DNA from: Bacteroidales bacterium UBA3743
GTDB taxonomy: Bacteria > Bacteroidota > Bacteroidia > Bacteroidales > Paludibacteraceae
Assembly (NCBI GenBank): GCA_002371265.1
Contig: DFGT01000010.1
Span: 1-64,000 of the forward strand
DNA length: 64,000 nucleotides
Direction: 5' to 3'
A model generated the notes under the pieces. That model was not told where the DNA came from. It saw only the letters and a program-made list of their open reading frames with translations, and made no database searches. The first letter of the stretch is position 1, and each line of letters begins with the position of its first letter. Shown piece after piece: positions 36,457-45,146 of this stretch. The position numbers and the translations under genes were made by a program.

Positions 36457-38055
36457 ATGAGAAAGTTATTTCTAATGGCTTTTGCTTTCGGTCTTACATC
36501 TGTAGCGAGTGTCAGTGCACAGCAGACAGAGAAGTTGTCTACAAGTTTCACTTGCAAGGCTACTTATCCGAAAGGAAAAAACATCTATTTGATGGATTCT
36601 TGTAAAGTAAACTACACCATCAAAAAGATTGTAGGAAAAATGGGAGTTCACACTGATGTAGAATGGACATCACGCCCAGATTTCACATACAACAAAATCA
36701 AGGTTGACAGAGCCCAACTTAACGGAGACAAGAATTATCAGGAGCTAGTGTCGAGATTTGACATGATCACTCCTAAGAAAGCGACTTTCGCAGTGACATT
36801 GATGTTCTATAGCGACAGAGCTAAGACATATTTTGCATCTGCAAAGACAACTATCGAAGTCAACTATTTGGAAAAGGCAGGTGCAACAGTTTCCCCAGAG
36901 ACTTACACAATAAACGATTGGTCGGAAAAATTGACTGACGTATTCGTAGGAAAGCAATCTAAGCCAGGTGTTGTGACTCCAGACAAATCAATGAAGGAAT
37001 TCTTGGATCTTATGCGTTTGACAGAGAGCACAACTAAGATGGATCCTTCACAGCGTGGATACAATCACCGTCTACGCAACATTTTCACAAACGCGGATAA
37101 AATCGACGTTGCAGACGCGAAGATCGTTTCTGTAGATTGGAACGATGACGACTACGACTTCCTTGTATACGAGGCTACAAAACGTAAGGAATCTCTTGCG
37201 CTTATGGCAAAGGGAGACTCTATGAAGGCAAGTGACGTTTACTACTCAAACAGAAAATATGAGCCAATCATCAGCATGAAGACGCCAACATACTGGAAGA
37301 CAACAGGTGCTCCTTGTGAAATTTTCGACAAAGCGCTTAACCAGGCTGACTCTTACTACAAGAAAAAACAGTGGAACGAAGCAGGTATCTACTACAACTT
37401 GGCATACAACTACGATTCAACTATGGCCTACCCTAAGCAGCAGGCTATCAAGATTCAGGAGTATATCGATTACAAGAACAACAGAAATGTGACAGGTCTT
37501 ATCGATATGATCTATGTAGAAGGAAACCACGAGGTGAAGAGCTTCTACATTGGCAAGACAGAGGTCACTCAGCAGCAGTGGGCTCGAGTTATGGGAACAA
37601 ACCCATCAAACTTCAAAGGTTGTAGAACATGTCCGGTAGAGAATGTGTCTTGGGATGAAGTTCAGCAGTTCATCAAGAAGCTTAACGAGCAAACTGGACT
37701 TAAGTACCGTCTAATGAGCGAGAAAGAGTGGGAGTATGCAGCTAAGGGAGGAAAGAACGGTTCTAAATCAGCATTCGCTGGTGGTGACAACCTAACAGAG
37801 GTTTCTTGGAACGCATACAACGCTGAGCAGACAACTCACGGTGTAGCCGAGAAAGCACCAAATGAACTTGGAATCTACGATATGACAGGAAACGTAGCAG
37901 AATGGGTGAACAACCAGTACGACAAGACAACTCGTTTCGTCAAAGGAGGTTCATTTGCAGACGAAGCTTCTAACTGTGCTATCGAAGCAAAAGAGAAGTT
38001 AAAACCAGATTACAAAAGCAATAGTGTAGGTTTCCGCATCTGCCAGGATGAATAA
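36457..38055 (+). CDS. Secreted protein with C-terminal SUMF1/FGE-like domain
   Basis: A 532-residue exported protein: signal peptide (LMAFAFGLTSVASVSAQ), then an N-terminal beta-rich region to about 170. A helical TPR-like middle follows (ALNQADSYYKKKQWNEAGIYYNLAYNYDS). The SUMF1 domain runs from about 345 to the end, with FYIGKTEVTQQQWARVMGTNPSNF, PVENVSWDEVQQFIKKLN, YRLMSEKEWEYAAKGG, MTGNVAEWVNNQ, FVKGGSFADE and SVGFRIC. SUMF1-like domains include formylglycine generators, but in Bacteroidota most are structural (such as GldJ/GldK). No catalytic role can be claimed. Codon use looks biased toward frequent codons, suggesting high expression. It is followed 14 nt later by the WG-repeat gene. 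Confidence 0.82.
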   Translation: MRKLFLMAFAFGLTSVASVSAQQTEKLSTSFTCKATYPKGKNIYLMDSCKVNYTIKKIVGKMGVHTDVEWTSRPDFTYNKIKVDRAQLNGDKNYQELVSRFDMITPKKATFAVTLMFYSDRAKTYFASAKTTIEVNYLEKAGATVSPETYTINDWSEKLTDVFVGKQSKPGVVTPDKSMKEFLDLMRLTESTTKMDPSQRGYNHRLRNIFTNADKIDVADAKIVSVDWNDDDYDFLVYEATKRKESLALMAKGDSMKASDVYYSNRKYEPIISMKTPTYWKTTGAPCEIFDKALNQADSYYKKKQWNEAGIYYNLAYNYDSTMAYPKQQAIKIQEYIDYKNNRNVTGLIDMIYVEGNHEVKSFYIGKTEVTQQQWARVMGTNPSNFKGCRTCPVENVSWDEVQQFIKKLNEQTGLKYRLMSEKEWEYAAKGGKNGSKSAFAGGDNLTEVSWNAYNAEQTTHGVAEKAPNELGIYDMTGNVAEWVNNQYDKTTRFVKGGSFADEASNCAIEAKEKLKPDYKSNSVGFRICQDE

Positions 38056-38069
38056 AAAAGATAAGCAAA

Positions 38070-39431
38070 ATGAAAAGAGCAATATATCTACTGCTAGCAA
38101 GCAGTTTAAGTCTTTCTGTATGCGCTCAGAATAATGATGCAAAAGCGCGTGAACTTTATCCAAAGGCAATGGAGCTATTCAATGCTAAGGAGTATAAGGC
38201 AACTATCAACAAAGTTAACGAAATTGACAAATTGTTAGGTAAGGGTAACGCCCGCACAAACTATCTTCGTACAAAGGCAGCTTACGCTCTTAACGATTAC
38301 AATTTGGCCCAGAGTGCTTGTAAAGCATACTTCGAATCAATGCCAAAGCAAGACAAGGGATATTCAGAGATGGTAGTCATCAAAGAAAGTCTAATGTCAT
38401 ACTTCCAGGCTCAGATGAAGAAGAGACAGGAAGACGCTGCTGCTTGGGAAGCACAGGAAGCTGACAGAAAAGCACGTGAGGCAGCAGAAGAGGCATCACG
38501 TCAGGCTCAGATGAAAGCCGCTGCTGAAAAGAGAGCCGCTTATGCAAGTGAGCTTGAGGCTAAAGACAAGCGTGAGGCTGAGGCATATGCCAATGCACAA
38601 AAGACAGGAACAAAAGCAGCTTACCAGGAGTTCATCTACGACTATCCTTATGGCAAGAAAGTTGCTGAGGCAAAGAGAGAGATGAACAAGAAATGGCCTT
38701 CTCCTGTCCGCACTCTAAAGAATGGAAAATATGGCTACACAGTCAATGGCAAATTCGTTGTAAAGCCTAAGTATGAGTATGCTACTGATTTCAGCGACGG
38801 TGTGGCAAGAGTTGGAAAAGACGGCAAGTATGGCTATGTAAATGAATCAGGCGAAGAGGTTGTTCCATTGCAATACACAGCAGCTTCATCATTCAACTAT
38901 GGTGTAGCAGCAGTCAAAGATCAGAATGGAGAAGCTTATTTCATTCTTCCTTCAGGTGCACGTCTTCAGGACGCAACTTACCTTGACACAAAGAGTTTCA
39001 AAGAAGGTTTGGCAGCTTGTCAGGATGAGAACTACCTTTATGGTTTCGTTGACAACAAGGGAAGATTGGTTGTTCAGAACAAATACAATACTGTAGGCTG
39101 GTTCAACGAAGGCATTTGTGCTGTAGGAAAGAACATCAATGGCAAGACTCTTTACGGCTATATCGACAACAAGGGAAATCAGTTGTGTGACTTCTTATAT
39201 GACGAAGCAAAAGACTTCCAGGGAGGTGTGGCTCGAGTAAAGACAAACGGAAAATACGGTCTTGTAGACAGATTCGGTTCGCCTATCACTTGCTGCGACT
39301 ATGACTATATTTCAGAATTCAAAGCCGACGGATATGCGTTGGCTAAGCGTTCAAACCTTGAGGTTTACATTGACAAAGAGGGTCAGTTGTGGGCAAAGGT
39401 AAATGGAAAATATGTAGCTGTGAAATTCTAA
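38070..39431 (+). CDS. Secreted TPR/WG-repeat protein
   Basis: A 453-residue exported protein. A signal peptide (LLLASSLSLSVCAQ) precedes TPR-like helices (ARELYPKAMELFNAKEYKATI, to about 110). Next is an alanine/glutamate-rich charged helix (AQEADRKAREAAEEASRQAQ, about 120-180), likely a rod. At least six WG-type repeats follow from about 215 (KNGKYGYTVNGKFVVKPKYEYATDF, DGKYGYVNESGEEVVPLQY, YLYGFVDNKGRLVVQNKY, TLYGYIDNKGNQLCDFLY). It is in one operon with the SUMF1-like gene, and both have biased codon use. It may form a cell-surface or periplasmic complex with that protein. Function unknown. Confidence 0.82.
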   Translation: MKRAIYLLLASSLSLSVCAQNNDAKARELYPKAMELFNAKEYKATINKVNEIDKLLGKGNARTNYLRTKAAYALNDYNLAQSACKAYFESMPKQDKGYSEMVVIKESLMSYFQAQMKKRQEDAAAWEAQEADRKAREAAEEASRQAQMKAAAEKRAAYASELEAKDKREAEAYANAQKTGTKAAYQEFIYDYPYGKKVAEAKREMNKKWPSPVRTLKNGKYGYTVNGKFVVKPKYEYATDFSDGVARVGKDGKYGYVNESGEEVVPLQYTAASSFNYGVAAVKDQNGEAYFILPSGARLQDATYLDTKSFKEGLAACQDENYLYGFVDNKGRLVVQNKYNTVGWFNEGICAVGKNINGKTLYGYIDNKGNQLCDFLYDEAKDFQGGVARVKTNGKYGLVDRFGSPITCCDYDYISEFKADGYALAKRSNLEVYIDKEGQLWAKVNGKYVAVKF

Positions 39432-39462
39432 TATTCTCATATCTTTTATTTTTTAAGTTGGT

Positions 39463-39497
39463 AATCCCAAGTCAACGAAAGTTGGCTTGGGATTTTA
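39463..39497 (+). terminator. Terminator with GAAA tetraloop
   Basis: AATCCCAAGTCAAC/GTTGGCTTGGGATT stem (one T-G wobble) with a GAAA loop and a TTTT tail. Confidence 0.85.
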
Positions 39498-39624
39498 ATT
39501 TACAAGTTCTTATCATTAAAACTCCAACGTAAAAATCTAGATCAAAAGTTATACAACATACAAAAAAAGAGGACACATCTACCCGACATATCCTCATATT
39601 AAAAAAAACATTTTTCAGTAAACA

Positions 39625-41352
39625 CTACCGAACATCCTTAACATACATATAAGTACGGTCGCGAGTAGTGCCTTGAGCACATACATATCCTTTTGATATC
39701 AATTTCTGCAAATAACACTTTGTCTGTGAAATTCCAAGGCCCATTTCAGACGCAATTACAGAAACCTGCGACGCCCCCAATCTGACCAACACTTTCATAA
39801 GATTACGTTCCTTTAACGGCAATTCAGGAAAATCAACAGACTTATTTTGGCCTACACTTGTATGATAATGATAGACTGGCTGTTTAACCATTGGGCAATC
39901 ATCCCTATCACTAGAAAAGTCATATGGCCGTAATCCGTCTGATTTAGCAGTCAATCCGTCGCTTTTATCTCTTAATCCGTCACTCCTACCGTCAAATCCG
40001 TCATTTTTCACACTTAATCCGTCGCCTTTGCCTCCGAATCCGTCACTTTTTACACTTAATCCGTCGCCTCCATATAGTTGTATCATTGCTTCTATATCTG
40101 GCTGATGCCCATAAGTATCTAACGTCAAAACGGTTCGGTCGACACCTCCCATCTCCTCTAATATCGGCGAACATTTATACACCTCACGCCACACATGAAA
40201 AATTCCATTCAATCCACTACCAGCACGTTCTCCGTATTCAATCATCGACAACATCTTTAGCATCACACCATTACGTGGATCCGACACTCCTCCACCTATC
40301 GCTTCCGAACTAGACAAGCGAAGGCCTCCAGGGTTTGCGAACACAAACTTGTCCTGCATCTTTTGTATCACCAGACCACATCTTCCATAAAAATCAGCGT
40401 GTACACAAGTGTTTGTAATTGCCTCACGCAAAAGCTTGTGCAAAGGAGTGTCATCGACCCGCTGCATTCCTTTCATAACAAACGGCACCTTCAACGAATC
40501 ACAAAGACGAGGCACCACTTTATATATAAAGTCGAAAACGTTTCCACTCCAATCTCCAGACGAAGAAACAATACGGTCTGTCCAACGTGTGGTTGCCATT
40601 TGCCTGTTTTCTTGATAATCTAAAAAATATTGTGGAAACTCCCGCAATATCTCATATTCATAACCAAACATAAGCAATCCGGCAACCGTAGGATGCAATG
40701 CACCGTCGTCTCCAAGGCCAATGGCACCAAGCCGACGAAGGAACAACTCATCATCAAGATCACACCATATGTGAGATGGATGCGTCGACTTGAACATCTG
40801 ACGATAAGAACGAATGGTATCCTTGCAAAAAACAGAAAAGTCCATTTGTGTTAGCACTTTCATATCCACAGTAGACGACGAAGCATCCCTGTACATGGCA
40901 GACATCTCCTCCACCGAACAAAGATAATCCCCTTCACCATTCCTTCTGTATGTCCCTGATTTGGGATTCAATCCTTTGTACACTGGCTTTAGCATACGTT
41001 CTGCACGCGGCACCTCAATCACAAGTATATTTTTGCCATCGACACATTCTGCATGAACCATTCTCTCCGTCAGAAGGTTAATACTCACGACTTGTTTGTT
41101 GTTGATTTGATTCCAGAAATCTTTTTCTATTTTGTAGATGTCTTTTAGCCCTACCGCACGCAAAGTCATGTCTTCTGCTTCTTCCACACCCAACAATATG
41201 ACTCCTCCATCTGTATTTGCGAATGAGGAATACGTTTCCCAAATGCTTCCTGGGATTCCACCAAGTGCTTTTTTTGCTTCTATGTGTAGGTTTTCTCTGT
41301 AATCCGACAGTCTGTTCCAGTCGAATTTGACTTTTGTTTGTTCTGTTTCCAT
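39625..41352 (-). CDS. AlbA_2/HATPase-type putative transcriptional regulator with DGL-repeat linker
   Basis: A 575-residue soluble protein. The N-terminal AlbA_2 (Schlafen-like) nucleic-acid-binding domain spans ~15-155 (YRENLHIEAKKALGG, FANTDGGVILLGVEE, KPVYKGLNPKSGTYRRNGEGDYLCS). It is followed by a RecG-like/HATPase_c_4 region (HPTVAGLLMFG, LLREAITNTCVHADF, FANPGGLRLSS, GERAGSGLNGI). At about 429-477 a linker carries seven heptads of the form (S/G)DG(L/F)xxK. The C-terminus is a winged helix (LGASQVSVIASEMGLGISQTKCYLQKLISKGYV). Such proteins are usually annotated as regulators or ATP-binding proteins. The DNA repeats encoding the heptads recur around its promoter, suggesting autoregulation (inference). 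Confidence 0.8.
   Translation of the reverse strand: METEQTKVKFDWNRLSDYRENLHIEAKKALGGIPGSIWETYSSFANTDGGVILLGVEEAEDMTLRAVGLKDIYKIEKDFWNQINNKQVVSINLLTERMVHAECVDGKNILVIEVPRAERMLKPVYKGLNPKSGTYRRNGEGDYLCSVEEMSAMYRDASSSTVDMKVLTQMDFSVFCKDTIRSYRQMFKSTHPSHIWCDLDDELFLRRLGAIGLGDDGALHPTVAGLLMFGYEYEILREFPQYFLDYQENRQMATTRWTDRIVSSSGDWSGNVFDFIYKVVPRLCDSLKVPFVMKGMQRVDDTPLHKLLREAITNTCVHADFYGRCGLVIQKMQDKFVFANPGGLRLSSSEAIGGGVSDPRNGVMLKMLSMIEYGERAGSGLNGIFHVWREVYKCSPILEEMGGVDRTVLTLDTYGHQPDIEAMIQLYGGDGLSVKSDGFGGKGDGLSVKNDGFDGRSDGLRDKSDGLTAKSDGLRPYDFSSDRDDCPMVKQPVYHYHTSVGQNKSVDFPELPLKERNLMKVLVRLGASQVSVIASEMGLGISQTKCYLQKLISKGYVCAQGTTRDRTYMYVKDVR
39932..40078. repeat. Seven in-frame 21-bp repeats inside the AlbA_2 gene
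   Basis: AATCCGTC occurs at 39932, 39953, 39974, 39995, 40016, 40037 and 40058, exactly 21 bp apart. The 13 nt between are variable but often CTTTTTACACTT-like. On the coding strand each reads GACGGATTx, i.e. Asp-Gly-Leu/Phe. Confidence 0.95.
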
Positions 41353-41366
41353 ATCTTTCTGTTATA

Positions 41367-41490
41367 AATCCGTCACAAATTTACTTTTTTTTCTTTGATT
41401 GACAAATTTATCCGTCACTTTTTACACAATAATCCGTCTGTTTTCGTCTTATTTTAAGTATAATCCGTCTGTTTTCTTAAAAAATCCGTC
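41367..41490. repeat. Five copies of the same repeat motif in the promoter region
   Basis: AATCCGTC at 41367, 41431, 41462 and 41483, and TATCCGTC at 41409. All have the same orientation as the coding copies. Spacings are 42, 22, 31 and 21 bp, close to multiples of a helical turn. The segment ATCCGTCACTTTTTACAC is identical at 41410 and at 40038 inside the gene. Confidence 0.95.
41376..41406 (-). promoter_or_regulatory. Consensus promoter of the AlbA_2 gene, bracketed by repeats
   Basis: On the minus strand: TTTG at 41406-41403, a 19-nt spacer and TAAATTTG at 41383-41376. One repeat abuts the -33 side (41409) and another covers the expected start point (41367-41374). The leader is under 25 nt. 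Confidence 0.75.
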
Positions 41491-41539
41491 ACTTTGGGAT
41501 ATTTTGATTTTATTTTCATATAATTCGCATTTGGAAATT

Positions 41540-41571
41540 TTTGCATTTACAAACGGATTTCTATATCTTTG
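41540..41571 (+). promoter_or_regulatory. Consensus promoter of the DUF4954 operon
   Basis: TTTG at 41540-41543, a 20-nt spacer and TATCTTTG at 41564-41571, 45 nt before the ATG. The repeat copies at 41409-41490 lie just upstream, so they could act on both divergent promoters. Confidence 0.7.
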
Positions 41572-41616
41572 TTTGTGTTAAAATAGAAATTTCGCGGTTA
41601 TTAAAGATTTTCATAT

Positions 41617-43521
41617 ATGCGACAATTAACATCGAAAGAAATTGAATCTTTGCAAGCAAGTGGTTGCTCTGCGGACGATTGGAAAAATATATCTGTGGCA
41701 GACGGATTTAATCCAGATTCTGTCAGCAAAACATCTTTCTCAGGAAAATGTCAACTTGGTGTTTTTTCTGGAGTCTCAGAAATCAACGGAGTGCCTTTTC
41801 CAAAAGGCATCAACAATGCCAGATTACACAACTGTGTGATTGGCAATAACGCAGTAATAAACGGAATAAGCCGATATATTTCCAATTATGAGATAGCAGA
41901 CGGTGCTATATTGATTGACAACTGTGAAATTTTCTGCAACAATTCTTCTGCATTCGGCACCGACACAAAGATCGCTGTTCTTAATGAAAATGGAGGGAGG
42001 TCTATCCCTTTGTCGCCTGCATTGACAGCGCAACTCGCTTACTTGGCTGTAATGTTCCGCGATTATAAGGTGTTTACAGAAAAGATCTGTGCGTATCTTG
42101 ATGAAAAGTCAAGAAAATACATTTCTCGTCCTGACGGTGCTCCTCGCGGATACATTGGAAAGAACGCCGTTGTTGTGGGATGCAAAAAGATTGTCGACGT
42201 GTGGATCGGAGATAACGCGACAGTCAAAGATTGCTCTTCTCTTGAAAACGGAATCATAAAGTCGTCTGCCGCCGACCCATCTTCAATCACAACTGATGTG
42301 ATGGCACAAAACTTCATTCTATGCAATGGTGCCAAGGTGATGGACGGAGCCATTATCCGAAACACCTTTGTGGGGCAAAACACAGAAGTCGGACTTGGAT
42401 TCTCGGCCACAGACACATTTTTCAGCGCGAACTGTCAGGCTTTCCATGGAGAGTCTTGCTCTCTGTTTGCAGGTCCTTTCACCGTGTCTCATCATAAATC
42501 GACACTGCTTATTGCCGCCATGTTCAGCTTCATGAACGCAGGTAGCGCGACAAACCAAAGCAACCATTACTACCGACTCGGTCCAAACCATGAGGGAGTA
42601 CTTCAGAGAGGAAGCAAGACCGCCAGCGGCTCATATGTTTTGTGGCCTGCTGTGACTGGTGTCTTCACTTTAGTAAAAGGAAAACACGGAGGAAATCTCG
42701 ACACACGTAAACTTCCGTTCTCATATTTAATAGAGCAAAATTCCGAGACCTGGATCTACCCGGGCTCAAGCATGAAGTCGTGCGGAACCATGCGTGACAT
42801 CAACAAATGGAAAAAACGCGACAAAAGAAAAACCATCGATGAAAACAGCGACATCATTAATTACGACGTCATGAGTCCATTCATTGTGGCAGAAGTGGCG
42901 GAAGGTTTTGAATTTCTGACTGAGAAGCAGCACCACCAGCGTCGTGCCGGTGTCAACTATCACAAATATGGCCGCGCAAAAATGCATTCTGTCGCAGTCG
43001 ACGAGGGTGTCGACCTATACGCAATGTTTCTCTCTACATTCGCTGTCCGTTTGCTGAAATCATGCGACACCGCAAATCTAAAAAATCTGTATGAAAAAGC
43101 ATCCAACTATGAAATCGACAAGTGGGCTGACATTGCAGGAGCATATTGCAGCAGGAAAAAACTGTTCGGATTCATCGACAAAGTTGCTAACAGCAACGAT
43201 TATAGCAACGTCATAACATCTTTCCTTTCTGATCTAAGAAACGGATATGAAGAGGAGAAACTGATGTGGGGACTAAAATTCATACTCGACCAGAGGTTCA
43301 ATGGCAATATCGAAGCCGCTGTATCCCCAGAAGCAATCGCTGATATTATCAATGAGGGAGAGACAGCAGAAAACACACTCGCTAAGATGATAGACACAGA
43401 CAAAGAGAGAGAATTCTCTCAATTCATGCAGGTTGGTTATGGCTTAGACGGAAATGATCCCGTCGGCGATTTCAACAACGTGCAAGACAAAGATAATGTG
43501 GCAGATATACCTGTCTTCTAA
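41617..43521 (+). CDS. DUF4954 protein (left-handed beta-helix, acyl/nucleotidyl-transferase-like)
   Basis: A 634-residue cytosolic protein that I recognise as DUF4954. Hexapeptide-like turns are visible: NARLHNCVIGNNAVINGISRYISNYEIADGAILIDNCE, YIGKNAVVVGCKKIVDVWIGDNATVKDC and GAKVMDGAIIRNTFVGQNTEVG. They predict a left-handed beta-helix as in sugar acyl- and nucleotidyl-transferases. A middle part has the strongly conserved HESCSLFAGPFTVSHHKSTLLIAAMFSFMNAGSATNQSNHYYRLGPNHEG-type block and a C-terminal helical part. The biochemical reaction is not established. It is the first gene of a three-gene operon with a small protein and a DegT aminotransferase. Confidence 0.85.
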   Translation: MRQLTSKEIESLQASGCSADDWKNISVADGFNPDSVSKTSFSGKCQLGVFSGVSEINGVPFPKGINNARLHNCVIGNNAVINGISRYISNYEIADGAILIDNCEIFCNNSSAFGTDTKIAVLNENGGRSIPLSPALTAQLAYLAVMFRDYKVFTEKICAYLDEKSRKYISRPDGAPRGYIGKNAVVVGCKKIVDVWIGDNATVKDCSSLENGIIKSSAADPSSITTDVMAQNFILCNGAKVMDGAIIRNTFVGQNTEVGLGFSATDTFFSANCQAFHGESCSLFAGPFTVSHHKSTLLIAAMFSFMNAGSATNQSNHYYRLGPNHEGVLQRGSKTASGSYVLWPAVTGVFTLVKGKHGGNLDTRKLPFSYLIEQNSETWIYPGSSMKSCGTMRDINKWKKRDKRKTIDENSDIINYDVMSPFIVAEVAEGFEFLTEKQHHQRRAGVNYHKYGRAKMHSVAVDEGVDLYAMFLSTFAVRLLKSCDTANLKNLYEKASNYEIDKWADIAGAYCSRKKLFGFIDKVANSNDYSNVITSFLSDLRNGYEEEKLMWGLKFILDQRFNGNIEAAVSPEAIADIINEGETAENTLAKMIDTDKEREFSQFMQVGYGLDGNDPVGDFNNVQDKDNVADIPVF

Positions 43522-43532
43522 ACAGAACTATT

Positions 43533-43904
43533 ATGGTAAAAATAGAAGAACTTCACGTCGGTTCACTATTCTATATCGGCAACAAGATACAGAAAATCAC
43601 CGAGTCTGACATACAGACCATCAAGCAAGCCGAGCGTTTCGGACTGCAGCTAGACGGATTTCGCCCTATTCTAATTACAGAAGATACTTTGAAGAAATTC
43701 AAATTCTCTAAACTGGCGGAGACTACCGACCACACACTGTTTGGTTTGGGTGAAATCTACATCAGCTACAAAAAAAGTGGATCACATCTTATCTGTGCAC
43801 AATCACGTGCGGAAATAGGAAAAGCATTCACATACATCCATCAATTGCAAAATATTTGCAGTTCACTATTCGGACTTGATTTAGAAGACAATTCAGTTAT
43901 TTAA
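43533..43904 (+). CDS. Small conserved hypothetical protein
   Basis: A 123-residue soluble protein. It begins with a small beta-barrel-like part (VGSLFYIGNKIQKITESDIQ), then LDGFRPILITEDTLKKFKF. It ends with YIHQLQNICSSLFGLDLE, which resembles the YVHQLQNLYFALTGEEL ending I recall from small Bacteroidota proteins of unknown role. It lies 11 nt after DUF4954, and its stop is one base from the aminotransferase ATG, so it is firmly inside the operon. Function unknown. Confidence 0.7.
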   Translation: MVKIEELHVGSLFYIGNKIQKITESDIQTIKQAERFGLQLDGFRPILITEDTLKKFKFSKLAETTDHTLFGLGEIYISYKKSGSHLICAQSRAEIGKAFTYIHQLQNICSSLFGLDLEDNSVI

Positions 43905-43905
43905 C

Positions 43906-45039
43906 ATGCAGAAAATAGTAGAAATGTGTGATTTGAAGCGTCAAACTGCAAAAATACGCAGTGAAATTGATGCAGCAATCGCAGACACAATTGAATCTTC
44001 AGCATTCATAAAAGGGAAAAAAGTAGCTGAATTTGAAAAGAATGCAGCAGAGTATATAGGCACAAAGCACTGTATATCAGTGGGCAACGGAACTGACGCC
44101 TTATATGTTGCAATCATGATGCTCAATCTTCAGCCCGGCAGTGAAGTGATCACTCCAAGTTTCACATTTGTCGCCACAGCGGAAGCCATATTGAGAGCCG
44201 GACTAAAACCAGTTTTTGTAGACGTTTCAGAATCTACGTTCAATATTGACGCAAAAACATTCGAAGCCGCCATCACACCAGATACAAAAGCAGCGATCAT
44301 TGTGCATTTGTTCGGACAGAGCGCAGAGATGGAGTCGATCATGAAAGTGGCAAATAAGCACTCCGTCACCATAATAGAAGATTTCTGTCAGTCGTTTGGA
44401 GCGGAATGCGAAATGGCAGGAAAACCTAAAAAAGTTGGGGCGATCGGAAAAATCGGGTGCACATCCTTCTTTCCATCCAAAAATCTCGGATGTTTTGGCG
44501 ACGGTGGAGCGATCTTCACAGATGATGACACAATAGCAGATAACGCCAGAGCCTTCGCCAACCATGGAATGCGAGTGAAGTACACATACGACAGCGTAGG
44601 AATCAACTCACGTCTTGACGCAATGCAGGCAGGAATCTTAAACGTCAAGATAAAGTATGTGGATTCATATTTGGAATGCAGGAGAAAAGCAGCAGCTAAA
44701 TACAAAGAGATGTTGGCAGACGTAGATGAAATAATCATTCCTACCGAGCAAAGTGGTTGCCGTCATACATATAACCAATTCACTATCAGAGTGAAAGACG
44801 GGCGTCGTGACGAATTAAAAACATATTTGGAAGAAAACGGTATTCCATCTATGATATACTATCCCTACCCTATCCACCAGCAAAAAGCATATCTTGAATC
44901 TCCACACCGCGTGGCAGGTTCACTGACAAACACAGAAAATTTATGCAAAGAGGTTTTAAGTCTGCCGATGCATACTGAATTGGAAGTCGGAATCATAGAG
45001 ACAATCGCGTCGACCATAAAGGATTTTTTCAAGAAATAG
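43906..45039 (+). CDS. DegT/DnrJ/EryC1/StrS sugar aminotransferase
   Basis: PLP-dependent aminotransferase of 377 residues acting on nucleotide-linked keto sugars. Key parts are ISVGNGTDALYVAI (cofactor phosphate site), GSEVITPSFTFVATAEAI, VDVSESTFNID and IIEDFCQSFGAE (Asp159, pyridine nitrogen). The Schiff-base Lys192 is in FFPSKNLGCFGDGGAI. The C-terminal YNQFTIRV and PMHTEL motifs are normal. It probably makes an amino sugar for a surface glycan. The linked DUF4954 beta-helix could act on the same pathway. The exact sugar is unknown. Confidence 0.88.
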   Translation: MQKIVEMCDLKRQTAKIRSEIDAAIADTIESSAFIKGKKVAEFEKNAAEYIGTKHCISVGNGTDALYVAIMMLNLQPGSEVITPSFTFVATAEAILRAGLKPVFVDVSESTFNIDAKTFEAAITPDTKAAIIVHLFGQSAEMESIMKVANKHSVTIIEDFCQSFGAECEMAGKPKKVGAIGKIGCTSFFPSKNLGCFGDGGAIFTDDDTIADNARAFANHGMRVKYTYDSVGINSRLDAMQAGILNVKIKYVDSYLECRRKAAAKYKEMLADVDEIIIPTEQSGCRHTYNQFTIRVKDGRRDELKTYLEENGIPSMIYYPYPIHQQKAYLESPHRVAGSLTNTENLCKEVLSLPMHTELEVGIIETIASTIKDFFKK

Positions 45040-45048
45040 CATTCTTCA

Positions 45049-45146
45049 TTTGTGCCAGACTACAGAAGTACGTCATTTTGGCACATTGATAATTCATATA
45101 ACATACAGGCTGTGCCAAATATGCAGAAAATGCAGTTTGGCACAGC
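45049..45146. promoter_or_regulatory. Two tandem TGTGCCA/TTGGCACA inverted repeats upstream of groES
   Basis: Unit 1: TTTGTGCCA near 45049 with TTTTGGCACA ending at 45085. Unit 2: GCTGTGCCAAA (45109-45119) with TTTGGCACAGC (45136-45146), perfect 11-bp arms. The units are about 60 nt apart. This is not the CIRCE sequence. It lies where a heat-shock regulator would bind. Confidence 0.55.

Noticed and set aside
39932..40078. CRISPR-like array of 21-bp repeats
   Set aside because: The repeats are only 8 nt plus variable 13 nt, lie in frame inside a gene, encode a regular heptad, and have no cas genes nearby.
45109..45146. Inverted repeat as a plain terminator of the DegT gene
   Set aside because: It is duplicated in an imperfect second copy and has no T tract. 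A control site is more likely, though a double role cannot be excluded.
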